The translations under genes and the position numbers were made by a program. The notes under the pieces were generated by a model. That model saw only the letters and a list, made by a program, of their open reading frames with translations, was not told the origin of the DNA and did not search any database. Below are positions 33,455 through 42,568 of a stretch of DNA of 64,000 bases, in pieces. Position 1 is the stretch's first letter; the number at the start of each line of letters is the position of its first letter. The stretch comes from Janthinobacterium sp. (GTDB lineage Bacteria > Pseudomonadota > Gammaproteobacteria > Burkholderiales > Burkholderiaceae_D): assembly GCA_003133225.1 (NCBI GenBank), contig PKWL01000013.1:1-64000 (forward strand), written 5' to 3'.

Positions 33455-34258
33455 ATGCCAGCATGGCTGTTATATACTCTCTTGTCCCCTTTTTTCGTTC
33501 TTGCCAGCACGGCCGCCTTCTTCTTCACGCTGACGCGGGGGACCTTGATCATGCGCGGCGCCTTCGGTACTTCGCGGCAAGATGCGGCTCACGTCTATTT
33601 CATTTACTCGAACATGCGCTTGATCAAGCTGGTCGATTTTCAACCGATCATTGCCGCAATTTTGCTGTTTCAGTACGATCGACTGGTATCGTCCATCACC
33701 GACGGGCTGCGCCGCACAAACTTGGACGGCAAGAAGGTGCTGATCACCTCCTGCGCCTTTGGCAATGTGATACCGCGCATCGTCGCGGCGGCCGTCGAAT
33801 CGGGAGCGCGTCGGGTGCTAATCGCCGACATCATCACCAACGAGCTGATGCACGCGCAGGGCAAATTGAACGAATTCTCTGGAAAAGTGGAATTTCTGGA
33901 AGAAGATGCCAGCGCGATGAAGCAAGAAGATGGCTCGGTTGATGTCAATGTTATTTTTTTCCTGCTGCATGAACTTCCCCATCATCTCAAGGACAAGGCA
34001 TTACGCGAGGCGGCGCGGGTGCTGGCACCGGGCGGGAAGCTTTATCTGGCTGAATTTCACCGCCCGGATGCGTGGCTGCTGCGGGCCTTAAGCTGGACTT
34101 ACTTCAAGGTTTTTGAACCCTTGGGTCTGGCGCTTTGGAATAGCCACGATCCGCTCAAGCAGATTGATGCGCTGGGGGGATTCACTTGTGAACACCATAC
34201 GGTTTTTTTCGGCAATTTCCAGATCATTGTAGCGACCAAAAATCTAACCGCTTGTTGA
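33455..34258 (+). CDS. RquA-like methyltransferase-fold protein (rhodoquinone synthesis)
   Basis: 267 residues. A hydrophobic N-terminus (about 1-30) could be a membrane anchor. A UbiE/UbiG-type class I methyltransferase fold follows, but motif I reads VLITSCAFGNVIPRI: the usual acidic residue and G-x-G-x-G are replaced, as known for RquA, which turns ubiquinone into rhodoquinone using SAM as amino donor. VNVIFFLLHELPHH, PGGKLYLAEFHRP and FEPLGLALW also recall RquA as I remember it. The gene lies 171 bp downstream of frdD on the same strand, a fitting context because rhodoquinone feeds fumarate reductase. Another divergent methyltransferase remains possible. The start ATG at 33455 has no strong ribosome binding site. 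Confidence 0.6.
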   Translation: MPAWLLYTLLSPFFVLASTAAFFFTLTRGTLIMRGAFGTSRQDAAHVYFIYSNMRLIKLVDFQPIIAAILLFQYDRLVSSITDGLRRTNLDGKKVLITSCAFGNVIPRIVAAAVESGARRVLIADIITNELMHAQGKLNEFSGKVEFLEEDASAMKQEDGSVDVNVIFFLLHELPHHLKDKALREAARVLAPGGKLYLAEFHRPDAWLLRALSWTYFKVFEPLGLALWNSHDPLKQIDALGGFTCEHHTVFFGNFQIIVATKNLTAC

Positions 34259-34295
34259 GTCCTGCGCCTTGGGGCGCGGGACATGGCTGATTTTT
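34259..34295 (+). terminator. Hairpin after the RquA-like gene
   Basis: GTCC-t-GCGCC / GGCGC-g-GGAC with loop TTGG forms a strong stem with one opposed mismatch right after the stop codon. Five T at 34291-34295 follow at a distance of 8 nt. It lies between convergent genes (this one and dnaE2). Confidence 0.55.
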
Positions 34296-34449
34296 CCGGC
34301 CGCATCGTGTTGCGGCCGCGATCTGGCCGCCGCTGTCACTTTAGCCGATATCCGGTTAACAGTAGAGGCAGCGAGGCTGACGCTTCCGGCGCGAGCGAGT
34401 GTTCCAACGCCCCCATTTTCCCGGCGCGGCTGCCGTTTGGAGCTTCCCG

Positions 34450-37400
34450 TTAAGAAAAATCACGACTGCGTGTATCCAACTCGCCCAAAAGATGGGATAG
34501 GTCGACCAGGCGCTTCGCGACAAGATGGCGCACCTGACTTTGGCATTGCCACACGCCATAAACACCGAGTAGAGACGCCCCCATCACTTCCTTGCGTTGC
34601 TGCTCGACTAAGCTAGGCCATACGATGACATTGACGTTCCCGGTTTCATCTTCAAGCGTCACAAATACGACACCGTTGGCTGTTGCTGGGCGTTGGCGCA
34701 CGGTGACAATTCCACAACCGCGGGCGAGCTGTCCGTCGCTAAACGAATTGAGGTCGCGCGCCGGGATAAAGCGCATCTTGCTCAGCCTGTCTCGCAGCAA
34801 TGACAGAGGATGCCGACCCAGCGTGAGACCAAGGTGTCGATAGTCTGCCAAGATATTTTCTGCTTCCGATGGCCCCGCGAGCTGGAGCGCGTCTTCGACG
34901 ATGGTAGCGAAGCGGAGAAGGCCCTTGTCGGGTACGCTTCCGACCGCTTGCCACATTGCCTGCCGGCGATTGCCTGCCAATGATTCAAGTGCATTTGCGC
35001 TTGCCAAAATGTTCAGCTGCCCACCCGTTAACTGGGCGCGTCCCGCCAAATCGTTGAGATCAGAGAATGCTTGAATCGAGCGCGCTTCCTCGATTCTCCA
35101 CGCCGCCTCCTGCTCCATTCCGCGAACGTTATTTAGGCCTAGTCGAACGGCCGATTGCCGGCCTTCGATCGGTTCCAATTTCGCTTGCCATGCGCTGACA
35201 CTGACATCGACGGGCCGCACTTCGATACCATGCCGCCGTGCGTCTTGAACTAGCGATGAAGGCGAATAAAACCCCATAGGCTGAGAATTTAGCAGCGCTG
35301 CCAAGAACGCGGCGGGTTCGTGGCATTTAAGCCAACTGGACGCGTACGCAAGCAGTGCGAAACTTGCCGCATGCGATTCGGGAAATCCATATTCGGCGAA
35401 GCCACGGATCTGGCCGATGATGGAAGTAGCAAATTCGTCGGTATAGCCACGTTCGGCCATTCCTCTCATCAGTTTTTCTTCGAACTGCTCCAAGCCGCCT
35501 TTGCGTTTCCAAGCCGCCATCGCGCGCCGCAGCTGGTCGGCTTCGCCGGCAGAGAATCCAGCGGCAACCATCGCAATTTGCATCACCTGTTCCTGGAAAA
35601 TTGGGATGCCGAGCGTACGAGAGAGTACGGCTTCCATTTCTGGGCTGGGGTAGGTGATAGGGTCAATTCCTTCCCGACGTCTCAAAAACGGATGAATCAT
35701 GCCGCCCTGAATCGGGCCGGGCCGAATAATGGCAACTTCAATTACGAGGTCGTAAAACACACGTGGCCGCAGCCGCGGCAGCATCGACATCTGGGCGCGG
35801 CTCTCAATTTGAAAGACGCCTATGGTATCGGCTTGGCAAATCATTTCATACGTCGCGGCGTCTTCGGCTGGAATGTCGCGCAACTCAAATCGTTCGCCAC
35901 GCTGTTCCGAAACAAGGTCTAGGGCCCGGCGAATACAGCTCAGCATGCCGAGTGCCAGGATGTCTATTTTGAGCAGGCCAACCGCATCAATGTCATCCTT
36001 GTCCCATTGTATGATTGACCTTTCGGCCATGCTCGCATTCTCGATGGGCACCAGGCGCGAGAGCTTCGAATGTGAGATGACAAAGCCCCCCGGGTGTTGT
36101 GACATATGCCGAGGGAAGCGCATCATTTGCTCAGCTAACTGGGCCCATTTTTTCGCGATGGGCGAGTCGGGGTCAAACCCACAGGCTTGCAGCCGTTGTT
36201 GCAGGTCCGCCTTCCCACCCCAGCTGTGACTGGCCTTGGCCACCTGGTTGACGATAGACAGGTCGACGCCGAGCGCAGTGCCGACGTCACGCAACACGCT
36301 GCGGGGGCGATAACTGATGACGACGGCAGTTAGCGCGGCGCGCATGCGTCCATATTTTCTGTAAATATATTGGATGACTTCTTCCCGCCGCTGATGTTCA
36401 AAATCGACATCGATATCCGGTGGTTCATTGCGCTCTTTTGAGATGAAGCGCTCAAATAAAAGCGTGCCGCGGGCCGGGTCCACTTCAGTGATGCCCAGGC
36501 AAAAACAAACCGCGCTATTTGCAGCAGAGCCCCGTCCTTGGCAAAGGATATGCTGGGACCGCGCAAACCGCACGATGTCATATACGGTCAGGAAATAGCT
36601 CTCGTACACCATTTCAGCAATGAGTCCCAATTCGCGCTCTAACAGCGCCTGCACCAGGTCAGGGATGCCCCCCGGATACCGCCAATGGGCGCCGATGTAG
36701 CTCTCGGAGCGCAGGTAGCTGCTGGCCGTTTCGCCTTTTGGAACAAGCTCCTGAGGATATTCGTAGCGAAGCTCATCGAGCGAAAACCGGCATAGGTCAG
36801 CAACGCGCACCGACTCGTCTAGAGCCTGTCTCGTGTACAGGTTTCCGAGCCTCACTCGCGAGCGCAAATGCTGCTCTGCGTTCGGCGCGAGTCGATATCC
36901 ACATTGGGCGACAGGGATACCATGGCGTATGGCGGTCATCGTGTCTTGTAGCGGCTTGAAGGAGCGGACATGCATGCATACGTCACCCGCGGCGACGATG
37001 GGCAAACCAAATTTTTCGGAAACTAGCGTCACAAGCGCCTTATGTTTTTCATCCCTCGCACGATAATGGAGCGTCATGGCGATGCGCGCGCGTCCAGGTG
37101 CCCATTGCAGTAGCCAAGCCGCCTGTTTTTCCAGCTCGTCATGCGTGGCGCCGTATTTCGGAGCGAGAATGAGTTGGCAGTTCGGCATCCCGCGCAGATG
37201 CGACAAATCGCCAGTGGGGTTGGCGATATCGCGCGGCCGGACGAGATAGGAGCCTTTTTCTGCGCGCGTACGCGCGAGCGTGATGAGCTCGCTCAAATTT
37301 CCATATCCGTTCTTGTTCATGGCGAGAATGAGCAGCGTAAACGCGGGACTTCCATTTTCTGGCGTCAGCAACATCTGACTGCCTATGATCAGCTTCATAC

Positions 37401-37596
37401 CCACGCTTTTTGCAGCCACGTGAGCTTTAACGACCCCAGCTAGCGTGCACTCGTCGGTGATGGCTAAGGCGTGATAGCCGAGCGTTAGAGCGCGCTGAAC
37501 AATCTGCTCAGGCGATGAGGCTCCACGCAAAAAAGTGAAGTGCGTAAGGCACTGAAGCTCGGCGTAGGCCGGTAGGATGGAAGGTATTGTTGGCAT
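34450..37596 (-). CDS. dnaE2: Error-prone DNA polymerase DnaE2 (ImuC)
   Basis: Translesion polymerase of the C family, SOS-induced. 1048 residues. The N-terminal PHP domain begins AYAELQCLTHFTFLRGAS, with AITDECTLAGVVKAH and LIIGSQM. The palm contains PPDIDVDFEHQRREEV with catalytic Asp residues. FQEQVMQIAMVAAGFSAGEA and an OB fold near the C-terminus (VVFVTLEDETGNVNVIVWP) complete the layout. It lacks the tau- and beta-binding tail of DnaE1. It is the third gene of imuA-imuB-dnaE2, 5 bp after imuB, and works with ImuB as clamp adaptor. Confidence 0.95.
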   Translation of the reverse strand: MPTIPSILPAYAELQCLTHFTFLRGASSPEQIVQRALTLGYHALAITDECTLAGVVKAHVAAKSVGMKLIIGSQMLLTPENGSPAFTLLILAMNKNGYGNLSELITLARTRAEKGSYLVRPRDIANPTGDLSHLRGMPNCQLILAPKYGATHDELEKQAAWLLQWAPGRARIAMTLHYRARDEKHKALVTLVSEKFGLPIVAAGDVCMHVRSFKPLQDTMTAIRHGIPVAQCGYRLAPNAEQHLRSRVRLGNLYTRQALDESVRVADLCRFSLDELRYEYPQELVPKGETASSYLRSESYIGAHWRYPGGIPDLVQALLERELGLIAEMVYESYFLTVYDIVRFARSQHILCQGRGSAANSAVCFCLGITEVDPARGTLLFERFISKERNEPPDIDVDFEHQRREEVIQYIYRKYGRMRAALTAVVISYRPRSVLRDVGTALGVDLSIVNQVAKASHSWGGKADLQQRLQACGFDPDSPIAKKWAQLAEQMMRFPRHMSQHPGGFVISHSKLSRLVPIENASMAERSIIQWDKDDIDAVGLLKIDILALGMLSCIRRALDLVSEQRGERFELRDIPAEDAATYEMICQADTIGVFQIESRAQMSMLPRLRPRVFYDLVIEVAIIRPGPIQGGMIHPFLRRREGIDPITYPSPEMEAVLSRTLGIPIFQEQVMQIAMVAAGFSAGEADQLRRAMAAWKRKGGLEQFEEKLMRGMAERGYTDEFATSIIGQIRGFAEYGFPESHAASFALLAYASSWLKCHEPAAFLAALLNSQPMGFYSPSSLVQDARRHGIEVRPVDVSVSAWQAKLEPIEGRQSAVRLGLNNVRGMEQEAAWRIEEARSIQAFSDLNDLAGRAQLTGGQLNILASANALESLAGNRRQAMWQAVGSVPDKGLLRFATIVEDALQLAGPSEAENILADYRHLGLTLGRHPLSLLRDRLSKMRFIPARDLNSFSDGQLARGCGIVTVRQRPATANGVVFVTLEDETGNVNVIVWPSLVEQQRKEVMGASLLGVYGVWQCQSQVRHLVAKRLVDLSHLLGELDTRSRDFS

Positions 37597-37601
37597 GATT
37601 T

Positions 37602-39074
37602 TTACGCATACAAACCGTGCAGAAACCAGCGGGCTTCTTGAGTTCGTTCAAGATAAATCCAGTAACAGCTGGCGTCGGATCCTTGAGCTACGAAATAATC
37701 CCGCGCCGCCGTTTGGTCATTCCACCATCCAGCTTCGATCCGTTCGGGGCCGGCAATCATTTTCAACGGCGAACCGTAAAATGGCCGGTCGTCTCGCATC
37801 AGCAGTGCAATCGGTTTCGGAAGGATCCAAAATGGACGTTCCAGAGTCTCTCCCTCGGCGCTTTTCTTGGCTGGTTTATCAGCCGCCGGCACCCAGGCAT
37901 TGCACACTTCAGGCCGATGGTCGGGAGAGGCGGCTGGCGTGAGAACATTCTCTGCCCCAAGCCTGGCCGTCAGAAGCTCCAACAAGCGGTAAAAATCGGC
38001 CGGCGAACCGCCGGGCTCCGGAAATAATGACTCGGTGGGGGGCCGCATCGGCACCAGCTGCCGGGCATCAAGCCGTATGCCAATGACGGGCGCGATCAGT
38101 TCTACTTTGCTCAGCCGCTCCTGGAGCAAGCGAATCAGATGCGTCTCTTTCCAAGCCGGTTCAGCTAACGCAATCTCGAGTGTTGTCGGGGGTATTGCCG
38201 AGCGCCCACGCTCATGCTCCAGTGACAGTGTAAATACCGTCACTGCCAGCTGCTGCGATACGAGCCAGCCGATCATCTGTAAAATCAGCCGTGTCGCTCC
38301 AAACATCAAGGTTTCGGCATGCTCAATCCGGTCGAAGGTTTCGATGCTCGCCGAGAACGTCGAGGGTACCTTTATCCATTCAATCAGCTCGGACAGGTTG
38401 CCATAGGCGCGGTCCAGATCTTCCAATAGCTGCTTACTGGTGCGACGCATGAGTCCTGCTCGAGGAAGCCGGCGTATTGCGCCAAAATTCTTAGCTCCTA
38501 TGCCGTTTAGCCACTCATGATGGGGCAGAGTCGTTGGCAAAAGGTGGCAAGGCAAACCGTCAAGCCGGCGCGTGAGCGTGTCCATTTTAAGTACGCGGCG
38601 GCGCAGCGGCAGTTCTTTATTGCGGGAACTCCGCGCCAATATCCATGCCCCCTTTGCCGTTGGCGCGGCACCCAATTCGGCCGTAAATCCGAGCGCCGCA
38701 ATACTGGCAGCGACGCGTCGGCAAATTGCCAATGGCCCTTCGAACAATTGCAGGCTTGCACTTACGTCCATCAGAATGCTGAAGTCATCGGAAAAGGCCA
38801 CTTCGGGTGTGTATTGCAACAACGCCATCGCGATGGCAGCCAGCGCCAACTGCTCTTTTTTTGGGTTCCGCTCCAGCATCTCAGTAGCCGGCGAAATTGC
38901 GGACACGCCGCCCGCACGCATGCCGGACCTGACTCCACTAAATGATGCCTCGCGAGATGCAACGAGCACCTGATCGAGATGCATAACCGCGTAGCAAGCG
39001 CCAGGTTCAGACCAAGAGGGACGTAGTGTCTCGAGCGGTAACAAAGGCAGGTGTATGCTCAACAACAGTTGCAT
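37602..39074 (-). CDS. imuB: ImuB, inactive Y-family polymerase homolog
   Basis: 490 residues from MQLLLSIHLPLLPLETL. It has the Y-family fold, but where active polymerases carry the first catalytic Asp (V-D-x-D) the sequence reads SIHLPLLPLE, and the second site (ILMDVSASLQLFEGP) lacks the adjacent acidic pair, as is standard for ImuB. In known systems it is a scaffold linking DnaE2 to the beta clamp and to ImuA. The start at 39074 overlaps the end of imuA by 68 bp; the frame back to 39125 has no family similarity. Regulated from the LexA box upstream of imuA. Confidence 0.93.
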   Translation of the reverse strand: MQLLLSIHLPLLPLETLRPSWSEPGACYAVMHLDQVLVASREASFSGVRSGMRAGGVSAISPATEMLERNPKKEQLALAAIAMALLQYTPEVAFSDDFSILMDVSASLQLFEGPLAICRRVAASIAALGFTAELGAAPTAKGAWILARSSRNKELPLRRRVLKMDTLTRRLDGLPCHLLPTTLPHHEWLNGIGAKNFGAIRRLPRAGLMRRTSKQLLEDLDRAYGNLSELIEWIKVPSTFSASIETFDRIEHAETLMFGATRLILQMIGWLVSQQLAVTVFTLSLEHERGRSAIPPTTLEIALAEPAWKETHLIRLLQERLSKVELIAPVIGIRLDARQLVPMRPPTESLFPEPGGSPADFYRLLELLTARLGAENVLTPAASPDHRPEVCNAWVPAADKPAKKSAEGETLERPFWILPKPIALLMRDDRPFYGSPLKMIAGPERIEAGWWNDQTAARDYFVAQGSDASCYWIYLERTQEARWFLHGLYA

Positions 39075-39747
39075 TTTTTTGGTCCAATAAGTGTCGCCCG
39101 GCAGGCATGTCAGCGAGCGGCACAAAAAGTGGGGTATCGGAACGCGGGCCGCGGCGCTTAATTATTTCGACAGAGACGCCCCCTAGTGCTGGCCGCAGCG
39201 CCAACCGGAGCGGTGCCGGGGACGAATCGCTGGCACAAGCTAGTGGCCGCATGAGCCAGAACCATGTATCTGTCGTTTGAGCAGCCAGATTTAGTCGCCG
39301 CAACGACTCTGCGCGCATATTGGATTGCCACAAGATGATAACGCCGCAGCTGCCATTCTTGAGTATCTGCTCGGTTGCCCATAGCGCGTCACCGGTATTT
39401 TTCGTTCGTATCCATAACAGCTGGCTAGTATCGATCCCCCATGTTTGGCAAGCCATCGCATGGGGGATATAGGGCGGCTGCACGAGCGTGATTCTCTGAT
39501 TTTGTGACAGCTTAGTTAGTACTGGCTTGAGCAGTTGCATCTCGCCTATGCCGCCTTGCTGTAAAAGGAGCTCAACGAGTGTTGACCTCGGCCACCCCTT
39601 ATTTGGCAGTTCACCATTTAGCGCGCAGTGCCCGGTCGAGCAAGTTGTTGCTTGGGACACAGCCAGCTCGCTGGCGCGCCAAACCTCCGGAAACGGCAGC
39701 AGGAGCGAGCGAGCAGAATCGTTTAATGTGGGGGGTGGTGCCAACAT
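39007..39747 (-). CDS. imuA: ImuA, RecA/SulA-like protein of the SOS mutasome
   Basis: 246 residues from MLAPPPTLND. A degenerate RecA-like fold: LPNKGWPRSTLVELLLQQ stands where RecA has its P-loop and is incomplete (no GKT/S). RITLVQPPYIPHAMACQTWG and SLRRLNLAAQTTDTWFWLMR are typical of the ImuA family ('translesion DNA synthesis-associated protein ImuA'). The start at 39747 lies 42 bp from the LexA box; the open frame back to 39897 would run through the operator and is rejected. First gene of the imuA-imuB-dnaE2 operon. Confidence 0.9.
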   Translation of the reverse strand: MLAPPPTLNDSARSLLLPFPEVWRASELAVSQATTCSTGHCALNGELPNKGWPRSTLVELLLQQGGIGEMQLLKPVLTKLSQNQRITLVQPPYIPHAMACQTWGIDTSQLLWIRTKNTGDALWATEQILKNGSCGVIILWQSNMRAESLRRLNLAAQTTDTWFWLMRPLACASDSSPAPLRLALRPALGGVSVEIIKRRGPRSDTPLFVPLADMPAGRHLLDQKNATVVEHTPAFVTARDTTSLLV

Positions 39748-39788
39748 GGTTTCTTCCACGATTATGGGTGGCAGGCGGAGTGAAATAC

Positions 39789-39808
39789 TACTGTATAAAA
39801 AAACAGTA
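39789..39808 (-). promoter_or_regulatory. LexA (SOS) operator of imuA-imuB-dnaE2
   Basis: TACTGTATAAAAAAACAGTA matches the consensus TACTGT-N8-ACAGTA exactly in its palindromic arms (CTGT at 39791-39794, ACAG at 39803-39806). It lies 42 bp upstream of the imuA ATG, where a repressor would block the promoter. This supports DNA-damage control of the cassette by LexA of the gammaproteobacterial/betaproteobacterial type. Confidence 0.92.
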
Positions 39809-40252
39809 TATGCATGAAGGAGGAAGTCGTCAAGAATCAATCTGCCCGCAACCGGACATGCTTGGAAGTGCGGCGTCACCCGGTCGTCTTCAGGCATTGG
39901 TGTCGCGTGCCAGCACTTTGCTGGTCAGACTTTGCCATGGTCGGGCTGGGCGCCGCGGGGCCACTGCCACGCCGTGGCACCGCGCATGCCTGCCTCGGGC
40001 AGCCTGCCGGAGGCCAACGCCAAAGGCGCTTTGACAACGCCCGCCCCGCGCCCAATGCGCGCGATGTTTTTCCCGGGGCACATCTTGACTCGAAATACGC
40101 GCTCTACGCCCCTACCTGTGGCACCGCCCGCTCGCCGGCCGGTAACGCGGACAAATTAGCCGCACTGTTTGAGTAATGTCAAAGCCCAGTCTATGGTGAG
40201 GTGATATTGTTTTGGCCTATAGTTTGTTGTAAGACAGGAGGGAAGAGACAGG
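39809..40252. other. Intergenic region, no gene assigned
   Basis: About 440 bp. Three plus-strand frames and one minus-strand frame stay open, which is expected in GC-rich DNA; none has a ribosome binding site or recognisable motif. The tail of one plus frame (ending ADKLAALFE just before 40176) looks mildly protein-like and could be the end of a decayed gene. The AGGAGGG near 40236 belongs to the next gene. Confidence 0.25.
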
Positions 40253-40501
40253 ATGGAAAGCAAAATAAAACAGAAATGCCCGCATTGCCGACAGAACAGT
40301 GGTGTGGATATCATCTATGGCAGCATCGATACCTTAAGCGAAGTCCTTTGCAATGCCGTTAAAGACGGCGATATTGTGCTAGGAGGCACTAATTGTCAGT
40401 GGGATTGGGAAGAAGAGTTACTCAATACCAAGTGCCTTCGTTGTCAGCACAAGTGGCATGAGTGGCATAAAACGCTAAGAAATGACTTAATGATCCAGTG
40501 A
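40253..40501 (+). CDS. Small zinc-ribbon protein of unknown function
   Basis: 82 residues with two Cys pairs, CPHC (residues 9-12) and CLRC (about 60-63), plus a His-rich tail (HKWHEWHK). The spacing suits a zinc ribbon, with a D/E-rich insert between the pairs. A strong AGGAGGG lies about 15 bp upstream and GACAGG directly before the ATG. Codon use is less GC-biased than in the core genes, which suggests accessory DNA. No partner gene is evident; nucleic-acid binding is possible but not shown. Confidence 0.6.
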   Translation: MESKIKQKCPHCRQNSGVDIIYGSIDTLSEVLCNAVKDGDIVLGGTNCQWDWEEELLNTKCLRCQHKWHEWHKTLRNDLMIQ

Positions 40502-40625
40502 GCCAGCAGGAGTACGGCGCCAGCCAACGCTTGTCCTTGTGAGGATGTCCACAATTATTCGTCGATCCGGTCATCAAATATTTCAAATTCGCGCAACACC
40601 AATGCTCTCCATGGTCGGTTAATCT

Positions 40626-41282
40626 ATGAGTGTGAAAATTTATCTTGATACCGTCATTCCGTTGCTGCACAAGACCACTTTTGGCGTCTTGGCGACGCAA
40701 TCGACGCAGTTGGCAGGATACCCATTTGCATCGATTTTGCCATTTGTGCCCGATGAGCGGCATCGCCCAGTATTTCTCATTAGCGCTCTGGGCGAGCATA
40801 CAAAAAATCTCTTGGCGGACCATCGTGCCAGTTTTCTTGTCTCCAGTCCGGACGGGAAAAATGCCTTGACGGGGTCGCGTCTGACATTTGTAGGCGACGT
40901 GACGCCCGTTGACGCCTCACCGAATTTGGTGGCGCGTTACCTTCGCTATCAGCCGGATGCGAAGCAATACCTTGAACTGGGTGACTTTGCATTTTTCCGC
41001 CTCACTCCACGGCGCGCCCGATACGTTGCTGGTTTTGGTGAAATGGGCTGGATGGAAGAGCGCGACTGGGAAAATGGAGTCGTGCTGCCACTGGCCGACG
41101 AGGCGAAGTTTTACCGGGAGCTTGTGGATGTTTTACCCATGGGCATTCGATTGCTCGGCCTTGACTGCTACGGGGTCGACATCGAGCGCCAGGGCAAGCG
41201 CGAACGACAGCAATTTCCGAATGTTCTGGTGACGGCGGAAAATGTTGGTGAAGTGATAAAACGCTTTCTGGTCGCCTTATGA
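40626..41282 (+). CDS. HugZ/pyridoxamine-oxidase-fold FMN protein
   Basis: 218 residues. An N-terminal split-barrel domain reads FGVLATQSTQLAGYPFASIL, then a basic turn, FLISALGEHTKNLLADHRASFLV, with RLTFVGDV later. A C-terminal helical domain has RLLGLDCYGVDIER. The layout matches the HugZ family ('pyridoxamine 5'-phosphate oxidase family protein'), whose members bind FMN or heme; some release iron from heme. The His that binds heme in HugZ cannot be placed confidently. It stands alone between unrelated accessory genes. Confidence 0.75.
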   Translation: MSVKIYLDTVIPLLHKTTFGVLATQSTQLAGYPFASILPFVPDERHRPVFLISALGEHTKNLLADHRASFLVSSPDGKNALTGSRLTFVGDVTPVDASPNLVARYLRYQPDAKQYLELGDFAFFRLTPRRARYVAGFGEMGWMEERDWENGVVLPLADEAKFYRELVDVLPMGIRLLGLDCYGVDIERQGKRERQQFPNVLVTAENVGEVIKRFLVAL

Positions 41283-41472
41283 CGGCCGATGTGACTTGCC
41301 TCTGACATGGTCGCTTCCGCCGCAGCAGCACCGCGTGCTGCAAGGAGCTGGTAAATCGAGTAGCCGGAGGCAACCAAAACATTGTCACATCGAATGGCTG
41401 CGCTCCGCCAGGCTATGCCCACGCAATGCATGCAACTTCATCAAGGCCCGGCACGGCTACACGGGGGGGCAA

Positions 41473-42018
41473 CTAGTTTTTATCGCAGTTTCCTGGCCCG
41501 GAAATAAACATGTTGAAGGACGTAGCATGTTTCCAGGCGAATTTTCTGAATAAAGAAGTGACATCTCTTTCGTGCGGCTCCGCTGTGTCTGAGTCCGAAA
41601 CCCCGACATCATCGGCGTGTTTCCAAGGTGTCAGAGGCTTTCCGCTGGCATCAACTAGCTGGATATCCAAGTAGGCCGCGTTATTACTACTGGGAGCGCA
41701 CTCCTTATCCGTCGCATACGCACTAAAGCTCAGCGTTGCGGTACAGTCTTCAAGATCCAAGGTGGCGTTGTCGACCTTTGTCACCGGGTTGCCTTGCCAT
41801 AAGCCACCTTCCACTGATTCGGTGTTCGCTCGCAGTTGTACTTCTGCGTCTGATTTTGCCAGGCGATTCGATTCCGAGCATGATTGGGCGATAGCGGAAC
41901 TTGCAAAAACGGCCATAGCGACGAGCGCACTTAAAGTACCTAAAGTACCTAAAGTACGTAACGTACTGAGAACTGGAGCGACTTGCAGTACGATTTCGCT
42001 GTGGGTCGATTGTTTCAT
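41473..42018 (-). CDS. Secreted protein of unknown function with a repeat-bearing signal peptide
   Basis: 181 residues. The N-terminus is a long signal peptide (about 1-44, cleavage likely after AIAQ) whose hydrophobic part includes the repeated tripeptide in TLRTLGTLGTL. This is encoded by a 9-bp tandem repeat. The mature part contains four Cys (SCSESNR, EDCTATL, DKECAPS, GNCDKN), suggesting two disulfides, and an immunoglobulin-like strand pattern (ATLDLEDCTATLSFSAYATD). I do not recognise the family. It is isolated, with no operon partner. Confidence 0.6.
   Translation of the reverse strand: MKQSTHSEIVLQVAPVLSTLRTLGTLGTLSALVAMAVFASSAIAQSCSESNRLAKSDAEVQLRANTESVEGGLWQGNPVTKVDNATLDLEDCTATLSFSAYATDKECAPSSNNAAYLDIQLVDASGKPLTPWKHADDVGVSDSDTAEPHERDVTSLFRKFAWKHATSFNMFISGPGNCDKN
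41932..41958 (+). repeat. 9-bp tandem repeat inside a signal peptide
   Basis: Three units of TAAAGTACC (the last ends in G) followed by a degenerate copy TAACGTACT. As the unit is a multiple of three, gain or loss would add or remove three residues in the signal peptide of the minus-strand gene without shifting frame. Confidence 0.75.
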
Positions 42019-42568
42019 GATGGCCTCCTTTTAGTTGACGTTGGTTTTTGAAATTTTCCAGCACGCGCTGGTTCGACATGCACCCTCGGGTACGGATTCT
42101 TGAAGCATAGTGTGGTGCCAAATGCTATCTCTGCGGGACATCAACGTATTAGCTTGCTAACATGGAAATAATACGATGCCGGTTTACCGTTGGCGAAGGC
42201 CTAACAATTAGGGACGGTTTTTAAACGACCGGGCGTCGATAAATGGGTCGCTTTGCGCCCTAGTGCTGCTCATAATGGGTGCCCATGCGGCAACGTTGGC
42301 TGCCAGAAACCGGGGCAAAGTGCTGGCCGTCGTGAACCGAGACCGCCCCTGCTGCGACGCTTAACAGGGGTGTTTGGGGGGCTCGCCTGGTGAGTGCGAG
42401 CCGATGTCCTCGCGCACCGGCCGCACCTTCGAACGGGTCGATTCGTGACTGGCACGTCAAGGTGTTGCAGGCAATCCAAGAGCTTGGAATGGGGGGGAGC
42501 GGTACAGGACGTATTCCTTCGGCAATGCTGGCCGTCAATTCGGCGCTTCAGGCCAACTTTTTGCGTAA
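42019..42568. other. Intergenic region, nothing assigned
   Basis: About 550 bp between the secreted-protein gene and the hydrolase gene. The ribosome binding site AAAGGAGG for the former sits at about 42024-42032. Elsewhere only overlapping short frames without start signals are seen. Near 42177-42230 is an AT-rich patch that could hold a promoter, but no convincing pair of hexamers stands out. Confidence 0.25.

Noticed and set aside
39814-40176. 120-residue plus-strand ORF after the LexA box
   Set aside because: Three overlapping frames open together, no ribosome binding site, no motif; treated as chance.
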